From Hormiphora californensis (lineage: Eukaryota; Ctenophora; Tentaculata; Cydippida; Pleurobrachiidae), in contig CM035358.1 in NCBI GenBank assembly GCA_020137815.1, positions 5,359,488 to 5,423,487 on the forward strand: a DNA stretch of 64,000 bases. Reading direction: 5' to 3'. Shown here piece by piece: positions 25,545 to 35,243 of this stretch; position 1 is the first letter of the stretch; each line of letters begins with the position of its first letter. A program made the position numbers and the translations under genes. Under the pieces are notes generated by a model. The model saw only the letters and a program-made list of their open reading frames with translations. It searched no databases and was not told where the DNA came from.

Positions 25545-25961
25545 TATATTCTAGCATCTTAATAATATCTTGTCAGGATTATTCTTTTCTTCAAATCCTT
25601 GACATCAGCAAACTCATCTGACTTGTTGAGTGAGGGGTCCCACCCTTACTCAACAATTTCTGACAGATCTGTTTGTCCGATCTCATACTGAACAGTCCGA
25701 TCTCATACTAAACAGACCCTTCTCCTGAGTTTGTCTGATTTATTGTGTTTTTTGAGCACAGCTAAAATGTGCCGGTCACGTGTATAGTATGTGATTTTCT
25801 TAAAGATATATGAGGGAGATTACGAGACGACACATTTTGTACAGTTTTCTACACACCCTTTATTAGTTAATGTATGATTAATTACCGAGTTTTGTACTTG
25901 TCCCCATAATCCTGCTGCGCCGCCAGTCCCCGTTTTGATTCTCAGTGCCGGTGCCGATAGA

Positions 25962-26000
25962 CTGTCTGGCGCCGCGACCCATCTGAGCGCCGCCAGACAG
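25962..26000. mobile_element. 39-bp micro-MITE, CTGTCTGGCGCCGC family
   Basis: Starts CTGTCTGGCGCCGC and ends GCGCCGCCAGACAG. Flanked by exact 8-bp copies CCGATAGA (25954-25961 and 26001-26008). Nothing but the termini and ACCCATCT is left. Confidence 0.75.
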
Positions 26001-26228
26001 CCGATAGACAGGTCTATCAAATCATAAAGGATCTGTGGCGGTGCCACCCCGATCCGAGCTTGTCAGAAAAGCTTGGATCGGGTTGACGCCACCAGAAATT
26101 GAGTACGTCACGCCCTCTGTGTCCGATGCTTCAGAGGGGTGCTGTTACGCAGCCAACACCAGACACTAGACACTAGAATGTCCGTTCAGATCGGGCCCGA
26201 TCTGAGTGGACTGTCGCCGCCAGATAGC

Positions 26229-26321
26229 CTGTCTGGCGCCGCGACCCATCTGAGCACACTGTCGCGTGCTCAGATTAGAATCAAATTGAGAATCAAATTG
26301 GGGTCTGGCGCCGCCAGACAG
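26229..26321. mobile_element. 93-bp micro-MITE, same family
   Basis: Same termini (CTGTCTGGCGCCGC and GGCGCCGCCAGACAG) with exact 8-bp CAGATAGC duplications at 26221-26228 and 26322-26329. The interior contains AGAATCAAATTG repeats. Confidence 0.8.
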
Positions 26322-26412
26322 CAGATAGCAGAGGATTACAGTTATAAACAATCAAACGATCTCTAAACAGAGTTGTCATATATATATCTGTATCTATTGA
26401 CTCTTACACGGC

Positions 26413-26686
26413 GTCATACACATTTTTATTTGGAATTTCTATCTGGGATTTCTATTTGGAATTTTTATCTGGAAGAACCGCACGTGCAGATGCGCCGCGC
26501 CGCGGCTCAAATTCACGTGCGAGATTAAAGAGAGAGACGCACATTAACGTTGTACGTTTGTCTCTCACTCTCTCTTGAAAACCCGCACGTGCAGATGCGC
26601 CGCGCCGCGGCTCAAATTCACGTGCGTGTTATACAGATTCTGACAGAAAATACGAGTACAAAATTCCATATAAAAATGTGTATGAC
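26413..26686. mobile_element. Small TIR element with internal direct repeat
   Basis: Inverted ends GTCATACACATTTTTAT at 26413 and 26686. Inside, a ~43-bp block beginning CCGCACGTGCAGATGCGCCG occurs twice (about 26476 and 26582). No open frame. Confidence 0.6.
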
Positions 26687-26995
26687 GGACTGTTAGTAGG
26701 AGCTGTTTAAGTCAACACGTGGCAAAAGTCGCGTGCGACCCGAAGTTTTTGAAAACTCAATCGCGCGGCTCAATAAATGCGCGTGAATGACGCGCGCGCA
26801 AAATCACAGCATTAAAAATATAATGGGGGGTGGCGGCCAACATCGGGCGCCGTTACGATCTGGGTGTTTGGTGGCCTGTTTACAGGTGCGCGCTGCCAAA
26901 AAAGTTGATTCACTAAAATGGCTCTAACCGCCAAACCACTCAACCGTTTTGGCTGATTCAAAGTTTATCTGGTAGGGAATGTCAAGGCCTAACCC

Positions 26996-27047
26996 CAACC
27001 CAAACCCCAACCCTAACCCTAACCCCACTTTAGCCCTAACCCTAAAA
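26996..27047 (-). repeat. Short telomere-like CCCTAA tract
   Basis: Degenerate AACCCCAACCCTAACCCTAAC. Only a few exact units, so an interstitial tract rather than a telomere. Confidence 0.5.
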
Positions 27048-27171
27048 AACCGTTTGTCAGCACTCACGAAACACCCAGATTTTAACGCTGGCCGCCAACA
27101 TCGGCCTGAATATAAATACGTGTAGACACTTATAATAATCAAATCTGTAATAAATTAAATATAAAATGAGT

Positions 27172-27888
27172 CTATTGCCCCACTTGATACAGCTGCTCGT
27201 CCCTGTTGCCCTCGCCCCTCAATCTACCCCGATGCCCCCTGATGGAGACAGTTATTGATCGCACCATGGCGAATGATAGTCGGAGTCGAAGATAACGGAT
27301 GCATTGGTCGTAGGTGTATCCCGTTTTCTTAGCTTTCTTATCGGCTAGCTGTTTCAGTGTCTTTTTGAATTCCCGACCGAGACCCCCCGTCGTGGACATT
27401 ACCAGAGGTGTAAATGACGATTTTTCAACTTCAATGACCCGATGAAGGTAGCCAGTCTTTTTCTCCCTCTCATGTTTTTCATACACTTTAGAGATTGCCT
27501 GGTTAGAGTTGGATGCCACCCTAGGATTAAATACCCTCACATCAAAATAGGTGTTATCCATGCTAGACCAGAAATCACGTGTACTGATATCTAGGCGAGC
27601 TCCATCCGCCGTAATAGTTCCCTCTGGGAGACTCATTCCTCGTACATTTAGCAGATGGGGTTCAACTTTCGTGTCGTGACACACATTACTGAACTCACTT
27701 GCGATAAAGTCTCTCACGTTGTTGTGGCGAAAGCATACAAAACCGCCGATCTTACATGAAATTGAGTGATCGATACTATTTTCCTCTCCGCACACGCAGT
27801 TGGTAGGCAGTGCTTCTCCTGTCAGCGGCAAGTTGTAAATAGCTTTACAAAATTTTGTGAAAAAAGATTTGGGCTCTGGAATTTCCAA
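27172..27888 (-). pseudogene. C-terminal fragment of a non-LTR retrotransposon with restriction-like endonuclease (R2-like)
   Basis: A 238-residue frame. Residues 32-50 hold a CCHC-type zinc pattern (CVCGEENSIDHSISC), followed by RHNNVRDF and VEPHL, as in the region after the reverse transcriptase of R2-type elements. ARLDIS and YFDVRVFNP (about 96-120) match the PD-D core of a restriction-like endonuclease. No reverse transcriptase is present upstream (beyond 27888), so the copy is 5'-truncated. The frame itself is intact to its stop. Similar fragments are frequent in invertebrate genomes. The assignment to R2 rather than another RLE clade is inference. Confidence 0.7.
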
Positions 27889-28156
27889 AGCAGGTCATCT
27901 GGTTTGATTGTTCGAAACAGGTCACGCGGCGAGAGAAAGTAGCGCTCCCCGGCGGGAGAAAGTAGCGCTCCCCAGGAAAACGGAGAGGGATCTGAGGGCG
28001 GAGAGAAAGGAGAGCTGTCTGAGGCGGCAGGGTGGGCTGGAAAGCAGAGAGAGATTCAGCACAGTACAGGGGAGAAAGAGAGCCGAGGATAAATAGACGC
28101 GAGAGTGAATTGGGCCAGGGATTGGGCATCATCAGATGAGAGATTTGTGGGGAACG

Positions 28157-28220
28157 CTGTCAGGCCAATGCTCTGACCACAGTTCTCGCACGAGAATGGG
28201 TCAGGCCAATGCTCTGACAG
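28157..28220. mobile_element. 64-bp palindromic MITE with 8-bp target duplication
   Basis: Begins CTGTCAGGCCAATGCTCTGA and is nearly self-complementary. Exact GGGGAACG copies flank it (28149-28156 and 28221-28228). A second copy lies at 40040-40103. It lies in the likely last exon of the neighbouring minus-strand gene and supplies its last residues and stop. Confidence 0.85.
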
Positions 28221-29427
28221 GGGGAACGAGAGCCGGGCACAGAGACTACAAGGAAAGAGGGAGCAAATGGAAAGGTAGCTGGTGTCTGTGTGTCAGTCTG
28301 TCTATTCTTTAAGAAAGGGGAATCTGAAATAACGAAATTTAAATGAAATTTATTATTTAAACAAACATTGCCTTGTTCAACCCCGCTTGAACAAAATAAA
28401 ACGGACATAAAACGGAATGACGTATGAATACATAATGCAATCATTCTTGTTACCTGATCCAATATAAAGCAATTAAATGTGTTAACTTACTGAACTCTTG
28501 GCATACAATTGCTTCACTCCACTCTCCACTCTCCAGACAAGTTGAGACTCCGTTCCCTAGCAACACATGTTTCTTTTGACACTCCACAGTCACTGTAGTT
28601 CCGAGTGGTTGAGCATCCCAGTTCTCCACAATCGATCCAGGGATAGAGAATCCAAGGCATGCAGCTGAAATGGAAAGTTGTTAATTTTGATAATCACAAA
28701 GGCGGCATAAGATATCGCGATCGAACAGTATTTAGTTTTTTTTCACTTACATGATCTATAGAATTTTGAGGCTTCATCATTATGCCAAAATGATATTTTG
28801 TCCACTACGTCTTCTTTCCATAAAGCTTCACAGTTAGCTCCCGTAAAGTTGTACGTAACCAAGGTGACCCCGTTGCATTCTATCGTTAAAGAATCTGCTG
28901 TCTTTGAGAAAGTCCAGATCTTTGGTTCTCCAGCCGCTGGTTGGATAGGCAGGGCATCTTCCACAGTGCAGGATCGGAAGTAGTAAGTTATCTCATTTGA
29001 TAGCAGATTAACTGCAATCCAACGTTTATATGTATAAAAACTGTTATAAGTATCTTGGGTGTTGTCATAGAGAATGACACTAAGATAGTTGTCAGTACTT
29101 GAAGTGGAGTCAGTTTGGACCTGGAGAGGAACACTCTCTAAATCCCATGGAATCAGGGTACTTCGTACAACTGGCTGCCACGAGGTGTCTGAAACATTTC
29201 ACTCAATTTACAAAACAGAGATTAGTTTATGATACTGTGATATAATACACACGCGGTCAGGACTTGGCAAGTTGGTTTATAGCAGTTCGCTTACCTGTTG
29301 CCAAATTAGTTTGAGAGTTGACAGCAGATAGTGAAGGAGGACTATCTAACGTTAGACACCCAGCTAGTATGGCATAACTCAACACAACAGTTAACATTAA
29401 TAACATTACTAAATCAGTTTTTGTCAT
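28160..29427 (-). CDS. Secreted protein: signal peptide, unnamed ~140-residue domain, sushi (CCP) domain
   Basis: Exons (minus): 29427-29295, 29188-28751, 28664-28491 and, less surely, 28323-28160; all junctions phase 1, total 302 residues. Start chosen at the ATG of MTKTDLVMLLMLTVVLS, a good signal peptide. Exon 2 encodes a domain with motifs RWIAVNL, KIWTFSK, LTIECNGV and ISFWHNDEAS, shared with the gene at 31292-32191. Exon 3 is one sushi domain (four Cys, GEWSEAIVC near its end), a module of complement-like and adhesion proteins. Exon 4 has a good acceptor and correct phase but low-complexity Thr/Pro/Ser sequence, and runs into a 64-bp MITE that provides the stop; it may be a recent replacement of the true C-terminus. 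No TM helix. Extracellular binding role inferred. Confidence 0.7.
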
Positions 29428-29888
29428 TCCAAAGTATGCATACAATTCGTTTTAGGAATAATTAAGACCTGCCCCTGTGCTTTAAGAAAAAAAGTCGAAA
29501 AATAACTGCACCGTTGTATGAAACTACTAATAGTTAAACGAACTTGCTTTGGATACACTGTTAAGTATATTATACCCTCTCTTATCCCATTGGACCAGAG
29601 AAACAGCTCACGGTCGCTTGTAGTGCGAAAACGGTAATGAAAAACGGAGATACAGTAAGACGACACGTAACCGTGGCCAATCAGGGCGCTAGTACGTGCT
29701 GAACACATGCACTTTTTGCCGCGCGTTATGCACCGGGCCGTGCGCATCCCCTTACTGTGTTCCCATTACGGTAATACGACTACAAGCAGCACTGTAAGGA
29801 GGGGTATCCTACTCAACTTTTTTATGAATATTGAATATTTTATCTAATTAAGTAGTATACTTTTTTAGCTGCTGTACGTGTGGTCAAG

Positions 29889-30050
29889 GAGAGGGTCTAG
29901 CAAGACACGGAGAGACTCCGAGAGAGTAACAAGTATAGAGAGGAGCAAGGGACAGCAATAGTAACGCTTAGACTTAGCGTTAATATTGCTCTCCCTTGCT
30001 TCTCTAGAATATTCTCGTGACTCTCCGTGCCTTGCTTGAGGGAGAGCAAA
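29889..30050. repeat. Imperfect foldback
   Basis: GAGAGGGTCTAGCAAGACAC and its rough complement, with centre ACGCTTAGACTTAGCGT. Upstream of the gene at 28160-29427. 29428-29888 shows no coding signal. Confidence 0.55.
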
Positions 30051-30117
30051 TGGAAAAGAATTGTTACTCAACAAGAAAAGAAAGGTAGATGATTTGTATG
30101 TAAGATCATTCTCTAAT

Positions 30118-30138
30118 AGTTTTCTCTCTCTCTCATAG

Positions 30139-30206
<68 letters not shown>

Positions 30207-30223
30207 CTCTCTCTCTCTCTCTC

Positions 30224-30268
<45 letters not shown>
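30118..30268. repeat. CT microsatellite
   Basis: About 150 bases of CT dinucleotide repeat with minor interruptions. Reading frames across it are artefacts. Confidence 0.9.
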
Positions 30269-30269
<1 letters not shown>

Positions 30270-30463
30270 CTCAACCTCATTCTCTAGCTCCGTTATAGTA
30301 ACACAATGGTTTGCTATACTTAGTAGTTAAGAAAAAAGTAGTTAGGAAAATGGGGAATTGAAAAGGAAAACAGATTATTATTATTAATTATTGAAGCAAG
30401 AAAACAGGCCCAATGCCCATCATTTACATAATCTGCATGATTGGTTGAATTACCCACCGTGGG

Positions 30464-30584
30464 CCACACAGACACAGCGCTCGCGGCATGCGTCGTTCCC
30501 AGCGTGGTTCACAACGTCCAAAACGCGCGTAAAAAGTTAGTCTTGGATGCTGGGAACGACGCATGGGGAGCGCTGTGCGTGTGG
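30464..30584. repeat. 120-bp foldback
   Basis: CCACACAGACACAGCGCTC is inverted at the right end, and GCATGCGTCGTTCCCAGC is inverted inside it. Probable MITE. Confidence 0.6.
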
Positions 30585-30616
30585 TTAGTATGACGGAGCA
30601 CCACTGTAATATTTTA

Positions 30617-31515
30617 ATCTTTGTTGTGGTCTAAATATTCCTCACTCATAGCCTGTCCGAGCTTATAGCTCCAAGTGTTTATAGAATCTACCCCTATGCT
30701 ATGGTGCGAATAAATATCTATGACAGTGTGCACTGTGCAACTGCTACCATGCATCCCCGATCCCTATCTAGAGGATAGACGTCTCCTTGGTCTTTCTTGG
30801 CACCTCCTGAACTTTTTTATGGACATTGATATCTGAATTGAGTATATTAACGTGTAATATTGATTAAAAAACGTGGTTCGTGAGACAGGTCACATTGCAT
30901 ACATACAGAACAGACAACCCGCAACAGAGATATCATTGCCAGAGTCACAGCGTTACAGTAATTTCTAAAGGGTGTACTATTATATTCTGCTAGGACTTGT
31001 TGAGTTGTTGAGTAAGGGGGAACAAGCTAGGACAGCAACATGCTAATAACATGTATTCACTCACCCAATTTTAATCTTAGTTGTGGTCTAAATATTCCAT
31101 GGCCTGTCCGAGCATTGACCTGACCCTATCATCATTTCTTTCAAAGTTGAGTGTGTGATAACCACCTTCAGAGCATTGACCTGACGGCTTACAGCTTATA
31201 CTTATAGCTCCAACTGTTAGAAACTGCTCCTTCGGTACGAAAAAACATCTATGACAGTGTGCACCTGTTACCATGCATCCCCGATCCCTATCTAGAGGAT
31301 AGACGTCTCCTTGGTCTCTCTTGGCACCTCATGAACTTTTTTATGGACATTGATATCTGAGTTGAGTATAAGTGTAATTTTGATTAAAAAACGTGGTTCG
31401 TGAGACAGGTCACATTGCATACATACAGAACAGACAACCCGCAACATCGAGATATCATTGCCAGAGTCACAGCCTTACAGTAATTTCTAAAGGGTGTACT
31501 ATTATATTTTGCTTG
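30617..31515 (-). repeat. Direct duplication carrying the last exon of the downstream-reading gene
   Basis: Two ~400-bp copies, about 30617-30995 and 31077-31515, share long runs including ACGTGGTTCGTGAGACAGGT. Each includes a minus-strand acceptor and a 65-nt terminal exon (31292-31356 and 30768-30832) coding nearly the same 21 residues to a stop, so the outer copy may be an alternative last exon. Confidence 0.8.
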
Positions 31516-32191
31516 GACAGCAACATGCTAACAATATATTCACTCACCCAATTCCCCAGCAGCCCTCCACTGGAAGGATCGTTCACTGATCATCACGTAG
31601 TTCCTCACGAAAACTTTATTGATTTTCTTATCCATCCACTGGCAGTTCGGGTTATCTCTAGTCAATAACACCCTGATCACTGCCTCCCCCTCATTGACAT
31701 CAATAGAAATGCCTGTTTTTAAAGCATGAATCGTCCAACTCTCAACATGATCAGGAGAATCAAGAAAATCTCCCGAGAGTTCAGGACAGTTGTTAATAGC
31801 CCCATTGAGGTTCACTCGAAACCTCCACCTCCTGCCCAACATGTAAACCTCAATTGCACCTCTCCACGTGTTGGGACCAGGGTCATCTGAGTAAACGTAG
31901 AACTTGAATCCATCTTCAGTGTTGTCCCGGAACCGAAGTTGGAAGCCGTGGGTGGTAAGGGGAAAGTCGTAGATTGGTTGATTTGTCTTGGTTGTGATCC
32001 AATCTGGAGAAATGATTGTTTGGAGAACTATCATGGGCGATACGTAATATAGAATTCTGTAAAATGAATACTTTAAACAAGTTTAGTTACGAGTTACAAC
32101 AAACACGTATTAAACACGTATTATATATAGTACCTTCCGATCTTGTAAGAACAATATTCGAGATCCACCAGAAAAGTACAACCAATAACAT
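31292..32191 (-). CDS. Small secreted protein with the same unnamed domain
   Basis: Exons (minus): 32191-32134, 32003-31548, 31356-31292, phases 1 and 1, 192 residues. Exon 1 is a signal peptide (MLLVVLFWWISNIVLT). The acceptor TTTCTCCAG at 32004 was chosen because its phase fits and it places the Trp as in the paralogue at 28751-29188; an earlier acceptor at about 32055 does not fit the phase. Exon 2 carries RRWRFRVNL, SWTIHAL, ISIDVNEG and INKVFV, lining up with RWIAVNL, IWTFSK, LTIECNGV and ISFW of the neighbour. Exon 3 encodes a short charged tail (DINVHKKVHEV...). There is no sushi domain. Same orientation and exon phases as the neighbour imply tandem duplication and divergence. Function unknown. 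Confidence 0.68.
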
Positions 32192-33383
32192 GTTAGTACA
32201 CTAAAAGGGTGAGGTCGGGGGCAAATACGGTTTATGCTATAACAGCACATATATAACAAGATAAGTGGTGCCTCTAAATGCAGTATTCTTGTCGCCATAG
32301 GGACCACGGCTGAGAAAGGCCTGTGCTATGGAACAATAAAGAGCAAGGAGATAAAATAGCAATTACCAAAACGTCCTTGGTCACTTAAAATGATGTGTGA
32401 GAATGTTACGGCCATTTGTGAAGTGAGTGAACCATGTCGCGTGGCTAAACGTATTTTGCACGCTAACATGACATTCATAGGCAGCTCATCCAGAAAACAC
32501 CTGGTGCGGCGGTTTGTTCTCTTACAAAAGACTGCCCTTGTGTATAACTGCTTCGTCAGTGCAGAACGATACAGATAAATCAAACAAAAGACTGCCCTCT
32601 CCGAACTGATTCTACAATTGGATTACCCAATGTGGGGACGTGGGGTGTGATAAGATATAGAAATCTCCGAATGGCGAATAGGCTACATAGCGGCCAAGTT
32701 TTCACGTGATGAGTTTCTGGAATAGCACGTTGCACCTCCCTGATTTATTGTATTGATCTCTTAAATTCGCACCTTGACATTGTCAGGAAACCAAGAGCGT
32801 ACAACAACATGGGTAGGGAGAAAGTGAGAGAGAGGCTAGGAACGGATGGTGCAGGTGATGTCAGCGTTCCCTAATCAAGCTACCATTTCACCGAAATTCG
32901 CCCGTAGGGCGAACGGGCCTACTAGTAATGACTAAATAGAAACAGCTTCCATGGGCAATGGGCGCGTGATTACTCATTTTCCACGGGCGGTTGATCACCC
33001 AGCTGGTGGATAAGAGAGAAATTTAGATGATTCAGGAGAATAACAGAAGGCGAAATGATAGATTTCATTATTTCTTGATACCTACAGGTTGCCAGCGATT
33101 GGTGGAATGGACAGGTGTGAGAGTAGTTAAATATCAGGCATGAACCGACACAAGCAAACAACCAATCAGAGCTCGTTATTTAGGTCACGTGACTGGTTAT
33201 CAGCCAATCAGGGACCAGTATTTCCTGATTCGGTCATGTGTGAGTTTGAGGTAAAATACAGGTGTCTGTTGATTTTAATGTTCGGCTTCTTGTGCCTGGG
33301 TAATCGAAATTTTATTGAAAGTAAACCCGCCTTTGAATATGTAGACCGCATGTAGACCCCCTAAATGATCGTGCGGACGCTAG
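32192..33383. other. Intergenic, no supported gene
   Basis: AT-rich sequence with scattered short open frames lacking splice context or domains. I see no recognisable element until the foldback at 33384. Confidence 0.5.
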
Positions 33384-34882
33384 GGTAGTATGAAAGATTA
33401 GGTCGTGCGCGCCATATGGCGCCATATGGCGCCAAGTGGCGCCATCATATTCGCCAAATGGCGCCACGTGGCGAACAAATGGCGCCATCTGGCGCCAAAA
33501 TGTGGTGAGTGCGCACTATCGCCAAATGGCGCCATTTCTGGCGCCAAATGGCGCCAAATCTGGCGCCAGTGGCGATCGCCATTCGCCAAATGTTGGCGAC
33601 TCTTGGCGATATCGCCACGTGGCGATGGTACAAAGTCTGAAAAAAAACATGCACAAAATTGTTATCGCCAAATGGCGCCATTTGGCGCCATTAAGTGATC
33701 AGGAGATCAAGTCGCCAAATGGCGCCGTTTGGCGACATCTGGCGCCGTTCGTCGCCAAATGGCGCCAAATGGCGCCAATCTTCACAAAGTGGCGCCATTC
33801 GGCGAATTTTTCGCCATATGGCGCCATTTGGCGCCACTTGGCGATACTCATCGCCAAATGGCGCCGTTTGTCGCCGTTTGGCGATGTGAAATATGTATAC
33901 CAAATGTCGCCATATGGCGCCAAATTTTTGTCAAATGTTTGTCGCCATTTGGCGCCAAACGTCGCCATTTGGCGCCATATAGCGCCAAATGACGACATAT
34001 GGCGCAAGCTGTTTGTCAAATTTTAGTCGCCATTTTGCGCCAAATGTCGCCATATGGCGCCAAACGTCGCCATTTGGCGCCAAATGTCGCCATATGGCGC
34101 CAAATTTTTGTCAAATATGTGTCGCCATTTGGCGCCAAACGTCGCCATTTTTCGCCACTTGGCGCCGAACCTCGCCATATGGCGCAAAATGTTTGTCAAA
34201 TGTTAGTCGCCATTTGGCGCCAAATGTCGCCATATGGCGCCAAACGTCGCCATTTGGCGCCAAATGGCGACGTTCGGCGCCAAGTGGCGACAAATGGCGC
34301 CATATGGTGACGTTTGGCGACTAATGGCGACAAAAATTTGAAAAAAATTTGGCGCCATATGGCGACATTTGGCGCCAAATGGCGACGTTCGGCGCCAAAT
34401 GGCGACGTTTGACGCCAAATGGCGCCGCATGGCGACGTTTGGCGCAACTAGCAACATTTGGCGCCATATGGCGCCAGTTGGCGATTTTTTCGCCAAATGG
34501 CGCCACGCGGCGTCGGCGCCACGCGGCGCCGAGTGGCGAGCGTCATATTTTGGAAAGCATTGAAAATTTGCTATTCTTATCGCCAAATGGCGCCATTTGG
34601 CGATATATATGTTCCGCATGTTTTTTTCAGACTTTGTACCATCGCCACGTGGCGATACCGCCAAGAGTCGCCAATATTTGGCGAATGGCGATCGCCACTG
34701 GCGCCACGTGGCGCCACATGGCGCCAGATTTGGCGCCAGAAATGGCGATATTTGGCATAGTGCGCATTCGCCACATTTTGGCGCAAAATGGCGCCATTTA
34801 TTCGCCACGTGGCGCCATTTGGCGAATTTGATGGCGCCAAATGGCGCCATATGGCGCGCACGACCTAATCTTTCATACTACC
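33384..34882. mobile_element. 1.5-kb foldback of TGGCGCCA palindrome repeats, 8-bp target duplication
   Basis: Termini GGTAGTATGAAAGATTAGGT are inverted at both ends; GACGCTAG flanks exactly (33376-33383 and 34883-34890). The whole interior is short units such as GGCGCCAAATGGCGCCATTT, where GGCGCC is itself a palindrome, with rare spacers (for example a ~60-bp block near 33620-33665 mirrored near 34625). Open frames run in all six directions (repeating MAPFGAIWRH-like peptides) and are artefacts. Confidence 0.88.
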
Positions 34883-35243
34883 GACGCTAGCGATCGCTAG
34901 TTTTCCCGTTTCAGGTATAGTAATTAGCGCGCGGAATGGCGCCAAACTGTCACGTGACTTTCACCCCAAAATACACACAATCAACTGGATACGTCATTAT
35001 CTAGTCTATCAGCATTATCACAATTATGGGTGCCGGGTGTGGCAACACAATTACGGTGGACCTTTTCATATGGCCAGCCGGCAGGTCGGTAGAACTTCGA
35101 CAGAATTTAGGGCAGGTCTGAATTTAGGGCAGGTCTGAATTTAGGGCAGGTCTGAATTTAGGGCAGGTCTGAATTTAGGGCAGATCTGAGTACTAAGCAT
35201 GTGAATGCGATTCGGGGAAGCTTATTAGCGGTGTGAGACGATA

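Noticed and set aside
26996-27047. Possible telomere
   Set aside because: Only a short degenerate CCCTAA tract with genes on both sides.
32326-32583. Overlapping frames on both strands between the secreted gene and the foldback
   Set aside because: No signal peptide, domain or matching splice sites; likely chance.
33398-34890. Many long overlapping open frames on both strands
   Set aside because: They translate the GGCGCC repeat array (repeating GAIWRHLAP-like peptides) in all six frames; no domain, splice site or start context.
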